DNA of 64,000 bases from Faecalicatena orotica (GCF_003149245.1 NZ_QGDL01000014.1:117044-181043); one strand, 5' to 3'; positions 34,774 through 43,906 are shown, counted from the first letter of the stretch. Made by a program: numbers and translations. The notes: generated from the letters alone by a model not told the origin.

Positions 34774-35511
34774 ATGCATCATTTTTTTACAGAACCATCC
34801 CAGATCAGGGATCCGCATATCTTTATCACCGGACCGGATGTGAACCATATGAAGAATGTTCTTCGGATTATGCCCGGAGAAAGGGTAGGAATCAGTGACG
34901 GACAGGGGACTGACTATGTCTGTGAGGTAGACAGGCTGGAAGAAACGGAAGTGGTTCTGAACATCCTTTCTTCCGAAAAGAGCTATTCGGAGCTTGCATC
35001 CAGAATCTATCTGTTTCAGGGGCTCCCGAAGGGGGATAAGATGGAACTGATCATCCAGAAAGCAGTCGAACTCGGAGTCTTCGAGATCGTACCGGTAGCG
35101 ACACGGCGTGCGGTGGTTAAGCTGGACGAAAAGAAGGCAAAGAAAAAGACGGAACGCTGGAACGCGATCGCACTCGGTGCGGCGAAACAGTCGGGACGCA
35201 GCCTGATTCCTGAGGTGAAGCCGGTCATGCGTTTTGCAGAGGCACTGGAATATGCAAAAGAACTGGATGTGCTCCTGATCCCTTATGAGATGGCGGCGGG
35301 GATGGAAAAAACGAAAGAGATTATCTCCGCAGTCAGACAGGGGCAGAGCGTCGGCGTTTTCATTGGGCCGGAGGGCGGCTTTGATGAGGAAGAAGTCGAA
35401 AAGGCAGCGGCAGAAGGTGCACAGCCTGTCACACTGGGCAGGCGCATCCTGCGGACGGAGACGGCCGGACTGACAGTACTTTCAATACTAATGTATCATT
35501 TAGAACAATGA
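34774..35511 (+). CDS. rsmE: 16S rRNA (uracil(1498)-N(3))-methyltransferase
   Basis: A 245-residue SPOUT methyltransferase. The N-terminal PUA-like domain (HHFFTEPSQIRDPHIFITGPDVNHMKNVLR) and the C-terminal knot with GVFIGPEGGFDEEEVE and LGRRILRTETAGLTVLSIL are diagnostic. It methylates U1498 in helix 44 of 16S rRNA. It follows prmA in the same transcript, with GAGGGGG as ribosome binding site, and precedes the cysteine desulfurase gene by 50 bp. Confidence 0.96.
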   Translation: MHHFFTEPSQIRDPHIFITGPDVNHMKNVLRIMPGERVGISDGQGTDYVCEVDRLEETEVVLNILSSEKSYSELASRIYLFQGLPKGDKMELIIQKAVELGVFEIVPVATRRAVVKLDEKKAKKKTERWNAIALGAAKQSGRSLIPEVKPVMRFAEALEYAKELDVLLIPYEMAAGMEKTKEIISAVRQGQSVGVFIGPEGGFDEEEVEKAAAEGAQPVTLGRRILRTETAGLTVLSILMYHLEQ

Positions 35512-35561
35512 CGGTTCCAGACGCATAATGTATTAATAAGAAATAGTAAAGGAAGAATATC

Positions 35562-36719
35562 ATGGAAGTTTATTTGGATAATTCAGCAACGACCAGGTGT
35601 TACCCGGAAGTTGGGGATTTGGTTTATAAAGTGATGTGTCAGGACTACGGCAATCCGTCCTCCATGCACAGAAAAGGCGTGGATGCGGAGCACTATGTCA
35701 AGGAATCGAAAGACAGACTGGCAAAAATACTGAAGGTAAACCAGAAGGAGATTTTTTTCACTTCAGGCGGGACGGAAAGTGATAATCTTGCCCTGATCGG
35801 AAGTGCGAGGGCGAATAAAAGAGCGGGAAACCATCTGATCACGTCATCGATTGAACATCCGGCCATCCTGAATACAATGAGATATCTGGAGGAGGAAGAG
35901 GGATTTGCGGTCACTTATCTTCCGGTAGATGCAAACGGAAGGGTGAAGTTAGAGGCGCTGAAAGAAGCGCTTTGCCCGGAAACAATCCTTGTCTCCATCA
36001 TGTATGTAAATAATGAGATGGGCGCTGTACAGCCGATCGATGAAGCGGTGCAGATCGTCAAGAAATACAATCCATCCATACTGTTCCATTCAGATGCGGT
36101 TCAGGGCTTCGGTAAATACCATATTTATCCGAAACGTCAGGGTATCGACATGCTGACGGCCAGCGGGCATAAGATTCACGGCCCGAAGGGAATCGGTTTT
36201 ATTTATATCAATGAAAAAGTAAAGATAAAACCCATTGTGTTCGGCGGGGAACAGCAGAAGAATATCCGTTCCGGCACGGAAAACGTTCCGGGAATCGCGG
36301 GACTGGGGCTTGCGTCCAAGATGATTTATCAGGATCTGGATATGAAGGTGGCTCTGATGCGTGAATTAAAGTCGTATTTTTTAGAGGGGCTTGGCCGGAT
36401 TGAAGACTCTACCGTGCACGGACTGACAGATGATAGCAGCGCGCCACATATTATCAGCGTGGGAATCGCGGGAATCCGCAGTGAGGTACTTCTCCATGCA
36501 CTGGAGGATAAAGGGATTTATGTATCTTCCGGGTCGGCATGCTCCTCCAACCATCCGGCGGTCAGCGGTGTCCTGAAAGGAATCGGGGCGCCGAAACAAT
36601 TTCTGGATGCGACGGTAAGATTCAGTATGTCAGAGTTTACCACGAAGGAAGAAATTGACTATACGCTTGATACGTTATATAATTGTGTTCCAATGCTAAG
36701 AAAATATACGAGACGTTAA
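35562..36719 (+). CDS. Cysteine desulfurase partner of ThiI (NifZ/IscS-like)
   Basis: A 385-residue PLP enzyme taking sulfur from cysteine. YLDNSATTRCYPEV opens the protein; K204 in SGHKIHGPKG binds PLP; C327 in SSGSACSSNHP on the mobile loop receives the sulfur. Two such genes are known next to thiI in Bacillus-type genomes, where they feed 4-thiouridine synthesis (NifZ), and the order here is the same, so tRNA thiolation is the likely main role. Supply to Fe-S assembly cannot be excluded. AAAGGAAG precedes the ATG. Confidence 0.92.
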   Translation: MEVYLDNSATTRCYPEVGDLVYKVMCQDYGNPSSMHRKGVDAEHYVKESKDRLAKILKVNQKEIFFTSGGTESDNLALIGSARANKRAGNHLITSSIEHPAILNTMRYLEEEEGFAVTYLPVDANGRVKLEALKEALCPETILVSIMYVNNEMGAVQPIDEAVQIVKKYNPSILFHSDAVQGFGKYHIYPKRQGIDMLTASGHKIHGPKGIGFIYINEKVKIKPIVFGGEQQKNIRSGTENVPGIAGLGLASKMIYQDLDMKVALMRELKSYFLEGLGRIEDSTVHGLTDDSSAPHIISVGIAGIRSEVLLHALEDKGIYVSSGSACSSNHPAVSGVLKGIGAPKQFLDATVRFSMSEFTTKEEIDYTLDTLYNCVPMLRKYTRR

Positions 36720-36726
36720 CAAGTAA

Positions 36727-36787
36727 CCGGTACACCGTACGGCAGGTGGATGCACATTAGCAATTTTACTGTTTTACGGTGTACCGG
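36727..36787. repeat. Long interrupted palindrome between desulfurase and thiI
   Basis: A 13-bp perfect inverted repeat, CCGGTACACCGTA (36727-36739) and TACGGTGTACCGG (36775-36787), separated by 35 bp. No T tract follows and no flanking duplication is visible, so it is neither a clear terminator nor a clear MITE. It would form a stable stem in mRNA 53 bp upstream of thiI. Confidence 0.6.
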
Positions 36788-36840
36788 CCATATGAAGTAG
36801 TCCCGGGCAGGACCGGGACATGCAGACAAAGGAGAGGAAT

Positions 36841-38025
36841 ATGAGATTTCATTCATTTTTGATTAAGTACGGGGAAATCGGTATCAAGGGAAAGAACAGG
36901 TACCTGTTTGAAGATGCACTTGTCCGCCAGATCCGTTTCGCGCTGAAAGGCGTGGACGGTGACTTCCATGTGCACAAAGCACAGGGCCGGGTATATGTGG
37001 ACTGTGAGGGAGACTACGATTACGAGGAAACCGTAGAAGGATTGAAGAGAGTTTTCGGTATCGTGGGGATCTGCCCGGTTGTCCGTGTAGAGGACCGCGG
37101 ATTTGAGCAGTTGTCTCAGGACGTCCTTGATTATATGAAAGAGATGTACCCGGAAGGGAACCAGACGTTTAAGGTTGAGGCAAGAAGGAGCAGGAAGCAG
37201 TATCCGAAGACCTCTATGGAGATCAACTGTGATCTGGGAGGTGTGATTCTGGATGCATTTCCAGAGATGAAGGTGGACGTGCACAATCCGCAGATCCGGC
37301 TGAATGTGGAAGTAAGAGAAGAGATTTACTTATATTCAGAGATTATACCGGGACCAGGGGGAATGCCGGTAGGTACGAATGGGAATGCCATGCTGCTTTT
37401 GTCAGGAGGGATCGACAGTCCTGTTGCCGGTTATATGATTTCAAAGCGCGGGGTAGGCCTTCAGGCGACATACTTCCATGCACCGCCGTACACAAGTGAG
37501 CGTGCAAAGGAAAAAGTCGTGGATCTGGCGAAGCTGGTATCCAGATATGCGGGGCCAATCCAGCTCCATGTTGTGAACTTTACCGATATCCAGCTTTATA
37601 TATATGAAAAATGCCCGCATGAAGAACTGACAATCATCATGCGCCGCTACATGATGAAGATCGCCGAGCATTTTGCTAAGGAAAACGGATGTCTCGGCCT
37701 GATTACGGGAGAAAGTATCGGACAGGTTGCCAGCCAGACCATGCAGAGCCTTGCGGCTACAAATGCAGTATGTACACTGCCTGTGTACAGGCCGCTGATT
37801 GGGTTTGACAAAAGAGAGATCGTGGAAATCGCGGAGAAGATAGATACATTTGAGACATCAATCCAGCCGTTTGAAGACTGCTGTACCATTTTCGTTGCAA
37901 AGCATCCAGTGACAAAACCGAATCTGGAGAGGATTGAGAAGTCAGAGAGAAATCTGGAAGAGAAGATTGATGAACTGATGAAGACGGCAATAGAGACAAC
38001 AGAGGTTATTACAGTTAAGCCTTAA
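36841..38025 (+). CDS. thiI: tRNA 4-thiouridine synthetase ThiI
   Basis: A 394-residue enzyme with a ferredoxin-like N-terminal domain (MRFHSFLIKYGEIGIKGKNR), a THUMP domain (about 60-165) and a PP-loop ATPase whose motif is LLSGGIDSPVAGYM (about 182-195). It adenylates U8 of tRNA and inserts sulfur supplied by the desulfurase encoded just upstream. The C-terminal rhodanese domain of the enterobacterial enzyme is absent, as in other Firmicutes. ATG 36841 has AGGAGAGG 4 bp upstream; ATG 36820 precedes that site. Confidence 0.95.
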   Translation: MRFHSFLIKYGEIGIKGKNRYLFEDALVRQIRFALKGVDGDFHVHKAQGRVYVDCEGDYDYEETVEGLKRVFGIVGICPVVRVEDRGFEQLSQDVLDYMKEMYPEGNQTFKVEARRSRKQYPKTSMEINCDLGGVILDAFPEMKVDVHNPQIRLNVEVREEIYLYSEIIPGPGGMPVGTNGNAMLLLSGGIDSPVAGYMISKRGVGLQATYFHAPPYTSERAKEKVVDLAKLVSRYAGPIQLHVVNFTDIQLYIYEKCPHEELTIIMRRYMMKIAEHFAKENGCLGLITGESIGQVASQTMQSLAATNAVCTLPVYRPLIGFDKREIVEIAEKIDTFETSIQPFEDCCTIFVAKHPVTKPNLERIEKSERNLEEKIDELMKTAIETTEVITVKP

Positions 38026-38042
38026 GATAAAGGACAAATGAA

Positions 38043-38085
38043 AAAGGGCTGCCTCCTTTGAGACAGCTCTTTCTAGCTTTTTCTT
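38043..38085. terminator. Bidirectional terminator between thiI and the HPr-like gene
   Basis: AAAGGGCTGCCTC (38043-38055) pairs with GAGACAGCTCTTT (38060-38072); T-rich tracts occur on both sides in the appropriate strands. Confidence 0.7.
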
Positions 38086-38097
38086 GTAAATGTATTA

Positions 38098-38331
38098 CTA
38101 TTTGATAATGTATGGATCCAGGGCGCTCAGAATATCATCTGCATTTCCCTCGGCATGGATGTTCAGCTCGATTGGCTTAGATAAGTCCAGGCTGAAAATT
38201 CCCATGATTGATTTGGCATCTATTACATATCTTCCGGATACTAAATCAAAGTCGTTATCAAATTTTGTAATTTCATTTACAAATGATTTTACTTTGTCGA
38301 TTGAGTTTAAAGAAATCTGTACTGTTTTCAT
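38098..38331 (-). CDS. HPr-like protein lacking the phospho-histidine
   Basis: A 77-residue protein with the HPr fold pattern. The second regulatory block is conserved (YVIDAKSIMGIFSLDL, S41 equivalent to Ser46 of HPr; then IELNIHAEGNADDILSAL). The first active-site block, normally H-A-R-P at His15, is replaced by SIDKVKSF and contains no histidine. It therefore cannot act as a PTS phosphocarrier at that site; a Crh-like regulatory role with CcpA or HPr kinase is possible, as is an unrelated role. Start 38331 has AAGGAGGG upstream on the minus strand; an in-frame ATG at 38349 precedes that site. Confidence 0.85.
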   Translation of the reverse strand: MKTVQISLNSIDKVKSFVNEITKFDNDFDLVSGRYVIDAKSIMGIFSLDLSKPIELNIHAEGNADDILSALDPYIIK

Positions 38332-38451
38332 CGGTAATCCCTCCTTCAATATACATGTGTCAGGCTTTTCGCCTCATGTATATTCTACGAGATGCGCGTT
38401 TAAAAGTCAAGAAACAAAGAGGAAAAACAAGGAAATAGGAGAATAAATTTT

Positions 38452-39774
38452 ATGAAAAAAGCCGCACTGCACAATTTAGGGTGCAAAGTTAACGCTTATG
38501 AGACAGAAGCGATGCAGGAAATGCTGGAAAAAGCGGGGTATGAGATCGTGCCGTTTAAGGAAGGGGCGGATATTTATATCATCAATACCTGTACGGTAAC
38601 GAATATCGCCGACCGTAAATCAAGGCAGATGCTGCACCGGGCAAGAAAATTGAATCCCGATGCCGTTGTAGTTGCAGCCGGATGCTATGTACAGGCGCAG
38701 GAGGAAAAACAGGAGACCGATCCGTGTATTGATATTGTTATAGGCAACAATAAGAAGCAGGATCTGATTGCGATTCTTGAGGAACACTGGAAGAAGCAAA
38801 ATGAATCTAAAATAGCTGAGTCAAAGCCAGGGGAAACGAAGGAAGTCATTGATATTAACCATACAAAGGAATATGAAGCACTTAAGGTATCCCGGACAGG
38901 GGAGCATACGAGGGCCTATATCAAGGTGCAGGACGGGTGCAACCAGTTCTGTTCTTACTGCATCATCCCCTATGCAAGGGGGCGCGTCAGAAGCCGCAGG
39001 AAGGAAGATGTGGTCGATGAAGTGAGGCGTCTGGCGGATCATGGCTGTCTGGAAGTCGTGCTAACGGGTATTCATCTGAGCTCCTATGGGGTTGATTTCG
39101 AAGAAAAAGAAGACCTGCTGTCCCTGATTCAGGCTGTCCATGAGGTGGAAGGAATCAAAAGAATCCGCCTTGGTTCTCTGGAACCGAGGATTATTACAGA
39201 GGAATTCGCACAGTCAATCGCCTCTCTGGAGAAAATGTGCCCACATTTCCACCTTTCCCTGCAGAGCGGATGTGACCAGACACTGAAGCGGATGAACCGC
39301 CGGTATACGAGTGCTGAATATTATGAAAAATGCATGCTTCTGCGGAAGTATTTCGGGCAGCCTGCGCTGACGACAGATGTGATCGTTGGTTTTCCGGGAG
39401 AAACAGAGGAAGAATTCGGGGAATCAAAAGCTTTTGTGGAAAAAGTAGGTTTTTATGAGACACATATTTTCAAATATTCGAAACGCCACGGGACAAAGGC
39501 CGCCGTCATGGAGAATCAGGTTCCGGAGCAGGTTAAGGCCGTTAGGAGTGATATCCTGCTGAAACTGAATGAGGAAAACAGACGCAGATTTGAAGAAAGC
39601 TTCCTTGGCAGGGAAGTCGAGGTGCTCGTTGAGGAAGAAGCAGAGGTAAACGGGAAAAAAGTGCAGGTAGGTCATACAAAAGAGTATATGAAAATTGCAC
39701 TAGACAGGAATGAAAATCTTCAGAATTGTATCGTAAAAGTTGAAATTGAAAATGATTTACAAATTATTCATTGA
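38452..39774 (+). CDS. mtaB: tRNA (t6A37) methylthiotransferase MtaB
   Basis: A 440-residue methylthiotransferase of the radical SAM group. An N-terminal MTTase domain (NLGCKVNAYETEAMQE with the first cysteine; NTCTVTNIADRKSRQ; AAGCYVQ) binds one Fe-S cluster, the central radical SAM motif is CNQFCSYCIIPYARG, and a TRAM domain ends the protein (about 375-440). The KVNxYE and t6A-type spacing separate it from MiaB. It makes ms2t6A at position 37 of ANN-decoding tRNAs. Not linked by overlap to its neighbours; it faces away from the HPr-like gene. Confidence 0.94.
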   Translation: MKKAALHNLGCKVNAYETEAMQEMLEKAGYEIVPFKEGADIYIINTCTVTNIADRKSRQMLHRARKLNPDAVVVAAGCYVQAQEEKQETDPCIDIVIGNNKKQDLIAILEEHWKKQNESKIAESKPGETKEVIDINHTKEYEALKVSRTGEHTRAYIKVQDGCNQFCSYCIIPYARGRVRSRRKEDVVDEVRRLADHGCLEVVLTGIHLSSYGVDFEEKEDLLSLIQAVHEVEGIKRIRLGSLEPRIITEEFAQSIASLEKMCPHFHLSLQSGCDQTLKRMNRRYTSAEYYEKCMLLRKYFGQPALTTDVIVGFPGETEEEFGESKAFVEKVGFYETHIFKYSKRHGTKAAVMENQVPEQVKAVRSDILLKLNEENRRRFEESFLGREVEVLVEEEAEVNGKKVQVGHTKEYMKIALDRNENLQNCIVKVEIENDLQIIH

Positions 39775-39799
39775 ATTTTGACAATGTTTATATTAGAAT
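39771..39799 (+). promoter_or_regulatory. Probable promoter of the ireB-ruvX operon
   Basis: TTGAAT (39771-39776), a 17-bp spacer and TAGAAT (39794-39799). The -35 box overlaps the mtaB stop codon. Confidence 0.45.
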
Positions 39800-39883
39800 T
39801 GTAAGTAGGGTATCTGGCATGATCGTCAGATTTACGATACTAATAACACAAAATAGTGAAAAACACAAAATGGAGGAAAAGAA

Positions 39884-40147
39884 ATGAGCGATTTAAGCAA
39901 TACTCAATTCTTTCAGGTAGAGCCGGGTCCGCAGATTTCTGCAAAAGATATTCTGGAGATCGTATTCAAGGCACTGAAAGAAAAGGGATATAATCCGGTG
40001 AACCAGATCGTCGGTTATATCATGTCAGGAGATCCGACCTATATCACAAGCTACAATGGAGCAAGAAGCCTTGTGATGAAGGTAGAAAGAGATGAATTGG
40101 TAGAAGAATTGTTAAAAGCGTATATCAAACACAATTCATGGGAATAA
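39884..40147 (+). CDS. IreB family regulatory phosphoprotein (DUF965)
   Basis: An 87-residue protein of the UPF0297/IreB family found only in Firmicutes. [23 protein letters not shown] is the family core. In Enterococcus IreB is a substrate of the Ser/Thr kinase IreK and modulates cephalosporin resistance (established knowledge); the threonines near the N-terminus (SNTQFF) would be the phosphorylation area. It precedes ruvX with a 10-bp overlap, as in most Firmicutes. TGGAGG precedes the ATG. Confidence 0.95.
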   Translation: MSDLSNTQFFQVEPGPQISAKDILEIVFKALKEKGYNPVNQIVGYIMSGDPTYITSYNGARSLVMKVERDELVEELLKAYIKHNSWE

Positions 40148-40605
40148 TGAATATGCGGATTATGGGGCTTGACTATGGGACAAAGACTGTCGGGGTTGCA
40201 ATCAGTGATGCACTCGGACTTACGGCCCAGGGGATTGAAACAATTCAAAGAAAAGAGGAAAACAAGTTAAGACGTACTCTGGCACGTATTGAGGAGCTGG
40301 TTTCCGAATACGAGGTTGGGAAGATCGTGCTTGGTTTTCCGAAACATATGAATAACGACATAGGGGAACGTGCGGAGAAATCTTTAGAGTTCAGGGATAT
40401 GCTTGTGCGGCGGACAGGGCTCGAAGTCATTATGTGGGACGAGAGGCTGACAACCGTGGAGGCGGAGCGGACTTTAATTGAAAGTAATGTAAGGCGGGAG
40501 AACCGGAAGAAGTATATCGACAAGATTGCTGCAGTATTTATTCTGCAGGGATACCTTGACTCTGTCTATATAAAAAGAGAGAGTGACGCGCGGCAGGACG
40601 ATTGA
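40138..40605 (+). CDS. ruvX: Holliday junction resolvase-like / pre-16S rRNA nuclease YqgF
   Basis: A 155-residue RNase H-fold nuclease ([17 protein letters not shown] with the first catalytic Asp; LVLGFP-type strand [24 protein letters not shown]; and the final D in [16 protein letters not shown]). In E. coli YqgF trims the 5' end of 16S rRNA precursor. The start is uncertain: ATG 40138, 40147 and 40153 are in frame, none with a strong ribosome binding site, and coupling to the overlapping ireB gene is likely. Confidence 0.93.
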   Translation: MGIMNMRIMGLDYGTKTVGVAISDALGLTAQGIETIQRKEENKLRRTLARIEELVSEYEVGKIVLGFPKHMNNDIGERAEKSLEFRDMLVRRTGLEVIMWDERLTTVEAERTLIESNVRRENRKKYIDKIAAVFILQGYLDSVYIKRESDARQDD

Positions 40606-40658
40606 TAAAAAGGGTTTGTCAGGAAACGTTTAGGCTGCAGAAATAAGGGGATATTTGT

Positions 40659-40919
40659 ATGGAAAAGATTAAATTTACCTTTGAAGATACGAGTGAAACA
40701 GTAGATTTTTTTGTGCTGGAACAGACAAAGATTAACGGAGCCGTATACATACTTGTTACAGACTCCGAAGAAGACGACGCGGAATGCCTGATTTTGAAGG
40801 ACACGAGCTCTCAGGAAGATACAGAGAGCGTATACGAAGTCGTGGAGGACGACACAGAGCTTCTGGCAGTATCCAAGGTTTTCGAAGAACTGCTGGAGGA
40901 CGTTGACATTGAAATGTAA
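40659..40919 (+). CDS. DUF1292 domain-containing protein
   Basis: An 86-residue very acidic protein of the DUF1292 family (YrzB in Bacillus). Core pattern: FFVLEQTKINGAVYILVTDS, then ECLILKD, a loop of Asp/Glu/Ser, and EDDTELLAVSKVFEELLEDVD. The ireB-ruvX-DUF1292 order is conserved in Firmicutes; function unknown. The start has GGGG 7-8 bp upstream. Confidence 0.92.
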   Translation: MEKIKFTFEDTSETVDFFVLEQTKINGAVYILVTDSEEDDAECLILKDTSSQEDTESVYEVVEDDTELLAVSKVFEELLEDVDIEM

Positions 40920-40975
40920 AGTCTAAAAGACATTTACAATAGATTTACTTACTGCAAGTGAAGTGGAGTATGACG

Positions 40976-41437
40976 ATGAAAGAGGAAAAAGTGCAGGAAC
41001 TGCTCAAAGTTAAGTTAAGAGAAAAAGGTCTAAAAGTAACGCAGCAGAGACTGCTCGTTTTGCAGGCGCTGGCAGCGAACAGCGGCAGCCATATGGCGGC
41101 CGAGGACATTTACGAGCTGATCAGGGAAGACTATCCGGATATCGGACTTGCCACCGTCTATCGTACTTTGCAGCTGCTTCTTGAAATGCAGTTGGTGGAC
41201 CGTATTAATCTGGATGATGGATGCGTAAGGTATGAGATCGGACATTTATTTGAAGGTGATACAAAACATAACCATCATCATTTAATATGCAGGACATGTG
41301 GAAAGGTGCTGCCTTTTGAAGATGACCTTCTGGAAGAACTGGAACGTCACATTGAAGAGGACACCGGGTTCCATGTACTGGACCATGAACTGAAATTTTA
41401 CGGACAATGTAAAGAATGCCTCAGTAAGAGCAAATAA
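40976..41437 (+). CDS. Fur/PerR-family metalloregulator
   Basis: A 153-residue regulator with an N-terminal winged helix (GLKVTQQRLLVLQALAAN; DIGLATVYRTLQLL) and a C-terminal metal-binding domain (HNHHHLICRTCGKVLPF; FYGQCKEC). Two CxxC pairs bind the structural zinc. Fur, PerR and Zur cannot be told apart safely from this reading. ATG 40976 is preferred: GGAG lies 7 bp upstream, while ATG 40970 is adjacent to it and 40958 precedes it. Confidence 0.92.
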   Translation: MKEEKVQELLKVKLREKGLKVTQQRLLVLQALAANSGSHMAAEDIYELIREDYPDIGLATVYRTLQLLLEMQLVDRINLDDGCVRYEIGHLFEGDTKHNHHHLICRTCGKVLPFEDDLLEELERHIEEDTGFHVLDHELKFYGQCKECLSKSK

Positions 41438-41551
41438 TCCGTTTATGAAGTCATTACATAATTAAGAAAAGTGCAATGAATGCAGGCGGAGGTATGCTGT
41501 TTTTTTCATGCGCGGAAGTAGGTACATAAAACACATGGAGGTGTAAAATTT

Positions 41552-43222
41552 TTGAAAAAAGAGAATAATGGAAAGCTTCGGATCATCCCACTGGGAGGTC
41601 TGGAACAAATTGGAATGAACATTACTGCCTTTGAATTTGAGGACAGTATTATTGTGGTAGACTGTGGACTGGCATTCCCGGCCGATGATATGCTGGGAAT
41701 TGACCTTGTAATCCCGGATGTCACATATCTGAAGGATAATATCGATAAAGTAAAAGGATTTGTCATTACCCACGGTCATGAGGACCATATTGGGGCCCTG
41801 CCGTATGTATTGAAGGAAATCAACCTTCCAATTTATACGACTAAGCTGACAATGGGAATTATTGAAAACAAGCTGAAAGAGCATAATCTTCTGCGGGGGA
41901 CGAAGCGTAAAGTCGTTCGCCACGGACAGTCTATCAACCTTGGCAAATTCAGGATTGAATTTATCAAGACAAACCACAGTATTCAGGATGCATCTGCCCT
42001 GGCGATTTATTCACCGGCAGGAATTGTAGTGCATACAGGGGACTTTAAAGTAGATTACACACCGGTATTTGGGGATTCCATTGATCTCCAGCGTTTTGCA
42101 GAGATCGGGAAAAAAGGCGTTCTGGCCCTGATGTCAGACAGTACGAACGCGGAGAGAAAGGGATTTACCCAGTCTGAAAAGACGGTAGGGATTACCTTCG
42201 ACCACATTTTCGCGGAACACCAGAATACCCGTATTATAATTGCAACGTTCGCGTCCAATGTGGACCGCGTGCAGCAGGTGATTAACTCTGCCTACAAATA
42301 CGGCCGTAAGGTTGTCGTAGAAGGACGGAGCATGGTAAATATCATCTCTACGGCATCGGAGTTAGGATATTTGAATGTGCCGGAGAACACACTGATTGAG
42401 ATCGACCAGATGCGGAATTACCCGCCGGAGAAGATGGTGCTGATTACAACGGGAAGTCAGGGCGAGTCTATGGCGGCACTCTCCAGAATGGCGGCTGACG
42501 TACACCGCAAGGTTACAATCCAGCCAAACGATACGATTATATTCAGTTCGAATCCGATCCCGGGAAATGAAAAGTCAGTTTCCAAGGTTATCAATGAGCT
42601 GTCAGCCAAGGGCGCTAATGTGATTTTCCAGGATGCACATGTATCAGGGCATGCCTGCCAGGAGGAACTGAAACTGATTTATTCCCTCGTAAGACCGAAG
42701 TATGCGATCCCGGTCCACGGCGAATACAGGCACTTAAAGGCAAATGCGGCAATTGCAGCCTCACTTGGAATTGAGAAAGACAATATCTTCATCATTCAGT
42801 CAGGAGATGTTCTGGAATTAAGTGAACAGGAAGCAAAAGTAGTAGATAAGGTCCATACAGGGGCAATTCTTGTTGACGGGCTCGGAGTCGGTGACGTTGG
42901 CAATATCGTCCTGAGGGACAGACAGCATCTGGCTGAGGACGGTATTCTGATCGTTGTCCTGACACTGGAAAAGGGGACGAACCGCCTGCTTGCAGGACCG
43001 GACATCGTATCCCGCGGTTTCGTCTATGTGCGTGAGTCAGAAGGGCTGATGGAAGAAGCCCGCCAGGTAGTGTCAGACGGACTGGACCGCTGCCTGCAGA
43101 ATAAGCATGCAGACTGGAATAAGATCAAGCTTGTCATCCGCGATACAATGAACGACTATATCTGGAAGAAGACTAAGAGAAGACCGATGATTATTCCGAT
43201 TATCATGGATGTGGATGTGTAA
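41552..43222 (+). CDS. rnj: Ribonuclease J
   Basis: A 556-residue metallo-beta-lactamase/beta-CASP nuclease with both 5'-3' exonuclease and endonuclease activity, the main RNA decay enzyme in Firmicutes. The zinc motif HGHEDHIGALP starts at H74; beta-CASP blocks SDSTNAERKGFTQSE and NPIPGNEKSVSKVIN and the HVSGHACQEELKL/PVHGEYRHL motifs are intact. The start codon is TTG at 41552 with GGAGGTG 8 bp upstream; no in-frame ATG lies nearby. RNase J genes are often weakly translated from TTG, which may limit the enzyme level. Confidence 0.95.
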   Translation: MKKENNGKLRIIPLGGLEQIGMNITAFEFEDSIIVVDCGLAFPADDMLGIDLVIPDVTYLKDNIDKVKGFVITHGHEDHIGALPYVLKEINLPIYTTKLTMGIIENKLKEHNLLRGTKRKVVRHGQSINLGKFRIEFIKTNHSIQDASALAIYSPAGIVVHTGDFKVDYTPVFGDSIDLQRFAEIGKKGVLALMSDSTNAERKGFTQSEKTVGITFDHIFAEHQNTRIIIATFASNVDRVQQVINSAYKYGRKVVVEGRSMVNIISTASELGYLNVPENTLIEIDQMRNYPPEKMVLITTGSQGESMAALSRMAADVHRKVTIQPNDTIIFSSNPIPGNEKSVSKVINELSAKGANVIFQDAHVSGHACQEELKLIYSLVRPKYAIPVHGEYRHLKANAAIAASLGIEKDNIFIIQSGDVLELSEQEAKVVDKVHTGAILVDGLGVGDVGNIVLRDRQHLAEDGILIVVLTLEKGTNRLLAGPDIVSRGFVYVRESEGLMEEARQVVSDGLDRCLQNKHADWNKIKLVIRDTMNDYIWKKTKRRPMIIPIIMDVDV

Positions 43223-43225
43223 GAT

Positions 43226-43888
43226 ATGATAGTAGATGAACGTATGATTACATTCATCAATTCTTTAGAGACAGAGAATAGTGAAATATTGGAAGCGATA
43301 GAAAGGGAAGCGTTGGATTCGTACGTACCAATCATACGAAAAGAAATGCAAAGCTTTCTAAAGGTGCTTTTAACTATACAAAAACCTATGAGCATACTCG
43401 AAGTGGGGACTGCCGTAGGTTTCTCTGCGTTATTGATGAGCGAAAATGCCCCGGACGGGTGTGAGATAACCACGATAGAAAACTATGAAAAAAGGATCCC
43501 CATTGCCCGGGAGAATTTCAGACGCGCGGGCAGGGAATCACAGATCACGCTGATAGAAGGCGATGCATTTGAGGTGATGAAGGACTTAGCCGGATGCTAT
43601 GACTTTATTTTTATGGATGCCGCGAAGGGACAGTACATTCATTATCTCCCTGAGGTGATGAGGCTTCTGAAGGAAGGGGGCACACTTGTGTCTGACAATG
43701 TACTTCAGGACGGTGACATCATCGAGTCACGCTTTGCCGTGGAGAGAAGGAACCGGACGATCCACAGCCGGATGCGGGAGTATCTCTATGAACTGAAGCA
43801 TCATGAAATGCTTGTAACATCAATCCTGCCTTTGGGTGACGGAGTGGCTGTCAGTGTGAAGAAGCAGAGCATAAAAGATGCGAAATAA
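43226..43888 (+). CDS. trmR: tRNA 5-hydroxyuridine methyltransferase TrmR-like
   Basis: A 220-residue class I SAM methyltransferase of the YrrM type. SILEVGTAVGFSALLMSE binds SAM; FIFMDAAKGQYIHYLPE and LVSDNVLQDG form the metal/catechol-like catalytic face. In Bacillus, TrmR (YrrM) methylates 5-hydroxyuridine at position 34 of tRNA after U32-family proteins (TrhP) hydroxylate it. Here a U32 protein follows 18 bp later, the same pairing, which supports the call. It begins 3 bp after rnj. Confidence 0.85.
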   Translation: MIVDERMITFINSLETENSEILEAIEREALDSYVPIIRKEMQSFLKVLLTIQKPMSILEVGTAVGFSALLMSENAPDGCEITTIENYEKRIPIARENFRRAGRESQITLIEGDAFEVMKDLAGCYDFIFMDAAKGQYIHYLPEVMRLLKEGGTLVSDNVLQDGDIIESRFAVERRNRTIHSRMREYLYELKHHEMLVTSILPLGDGVAVSVKKQSIKDAK

Positions 43889-43906
43889 GGAAAAAGGGGA
43901 AAGAAG

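Noticed and set aside
36727..36787. A second MITE
   Set aside because: No target-site duplication flanks the palindrome and its ends do not resemble the MITE at 19225.
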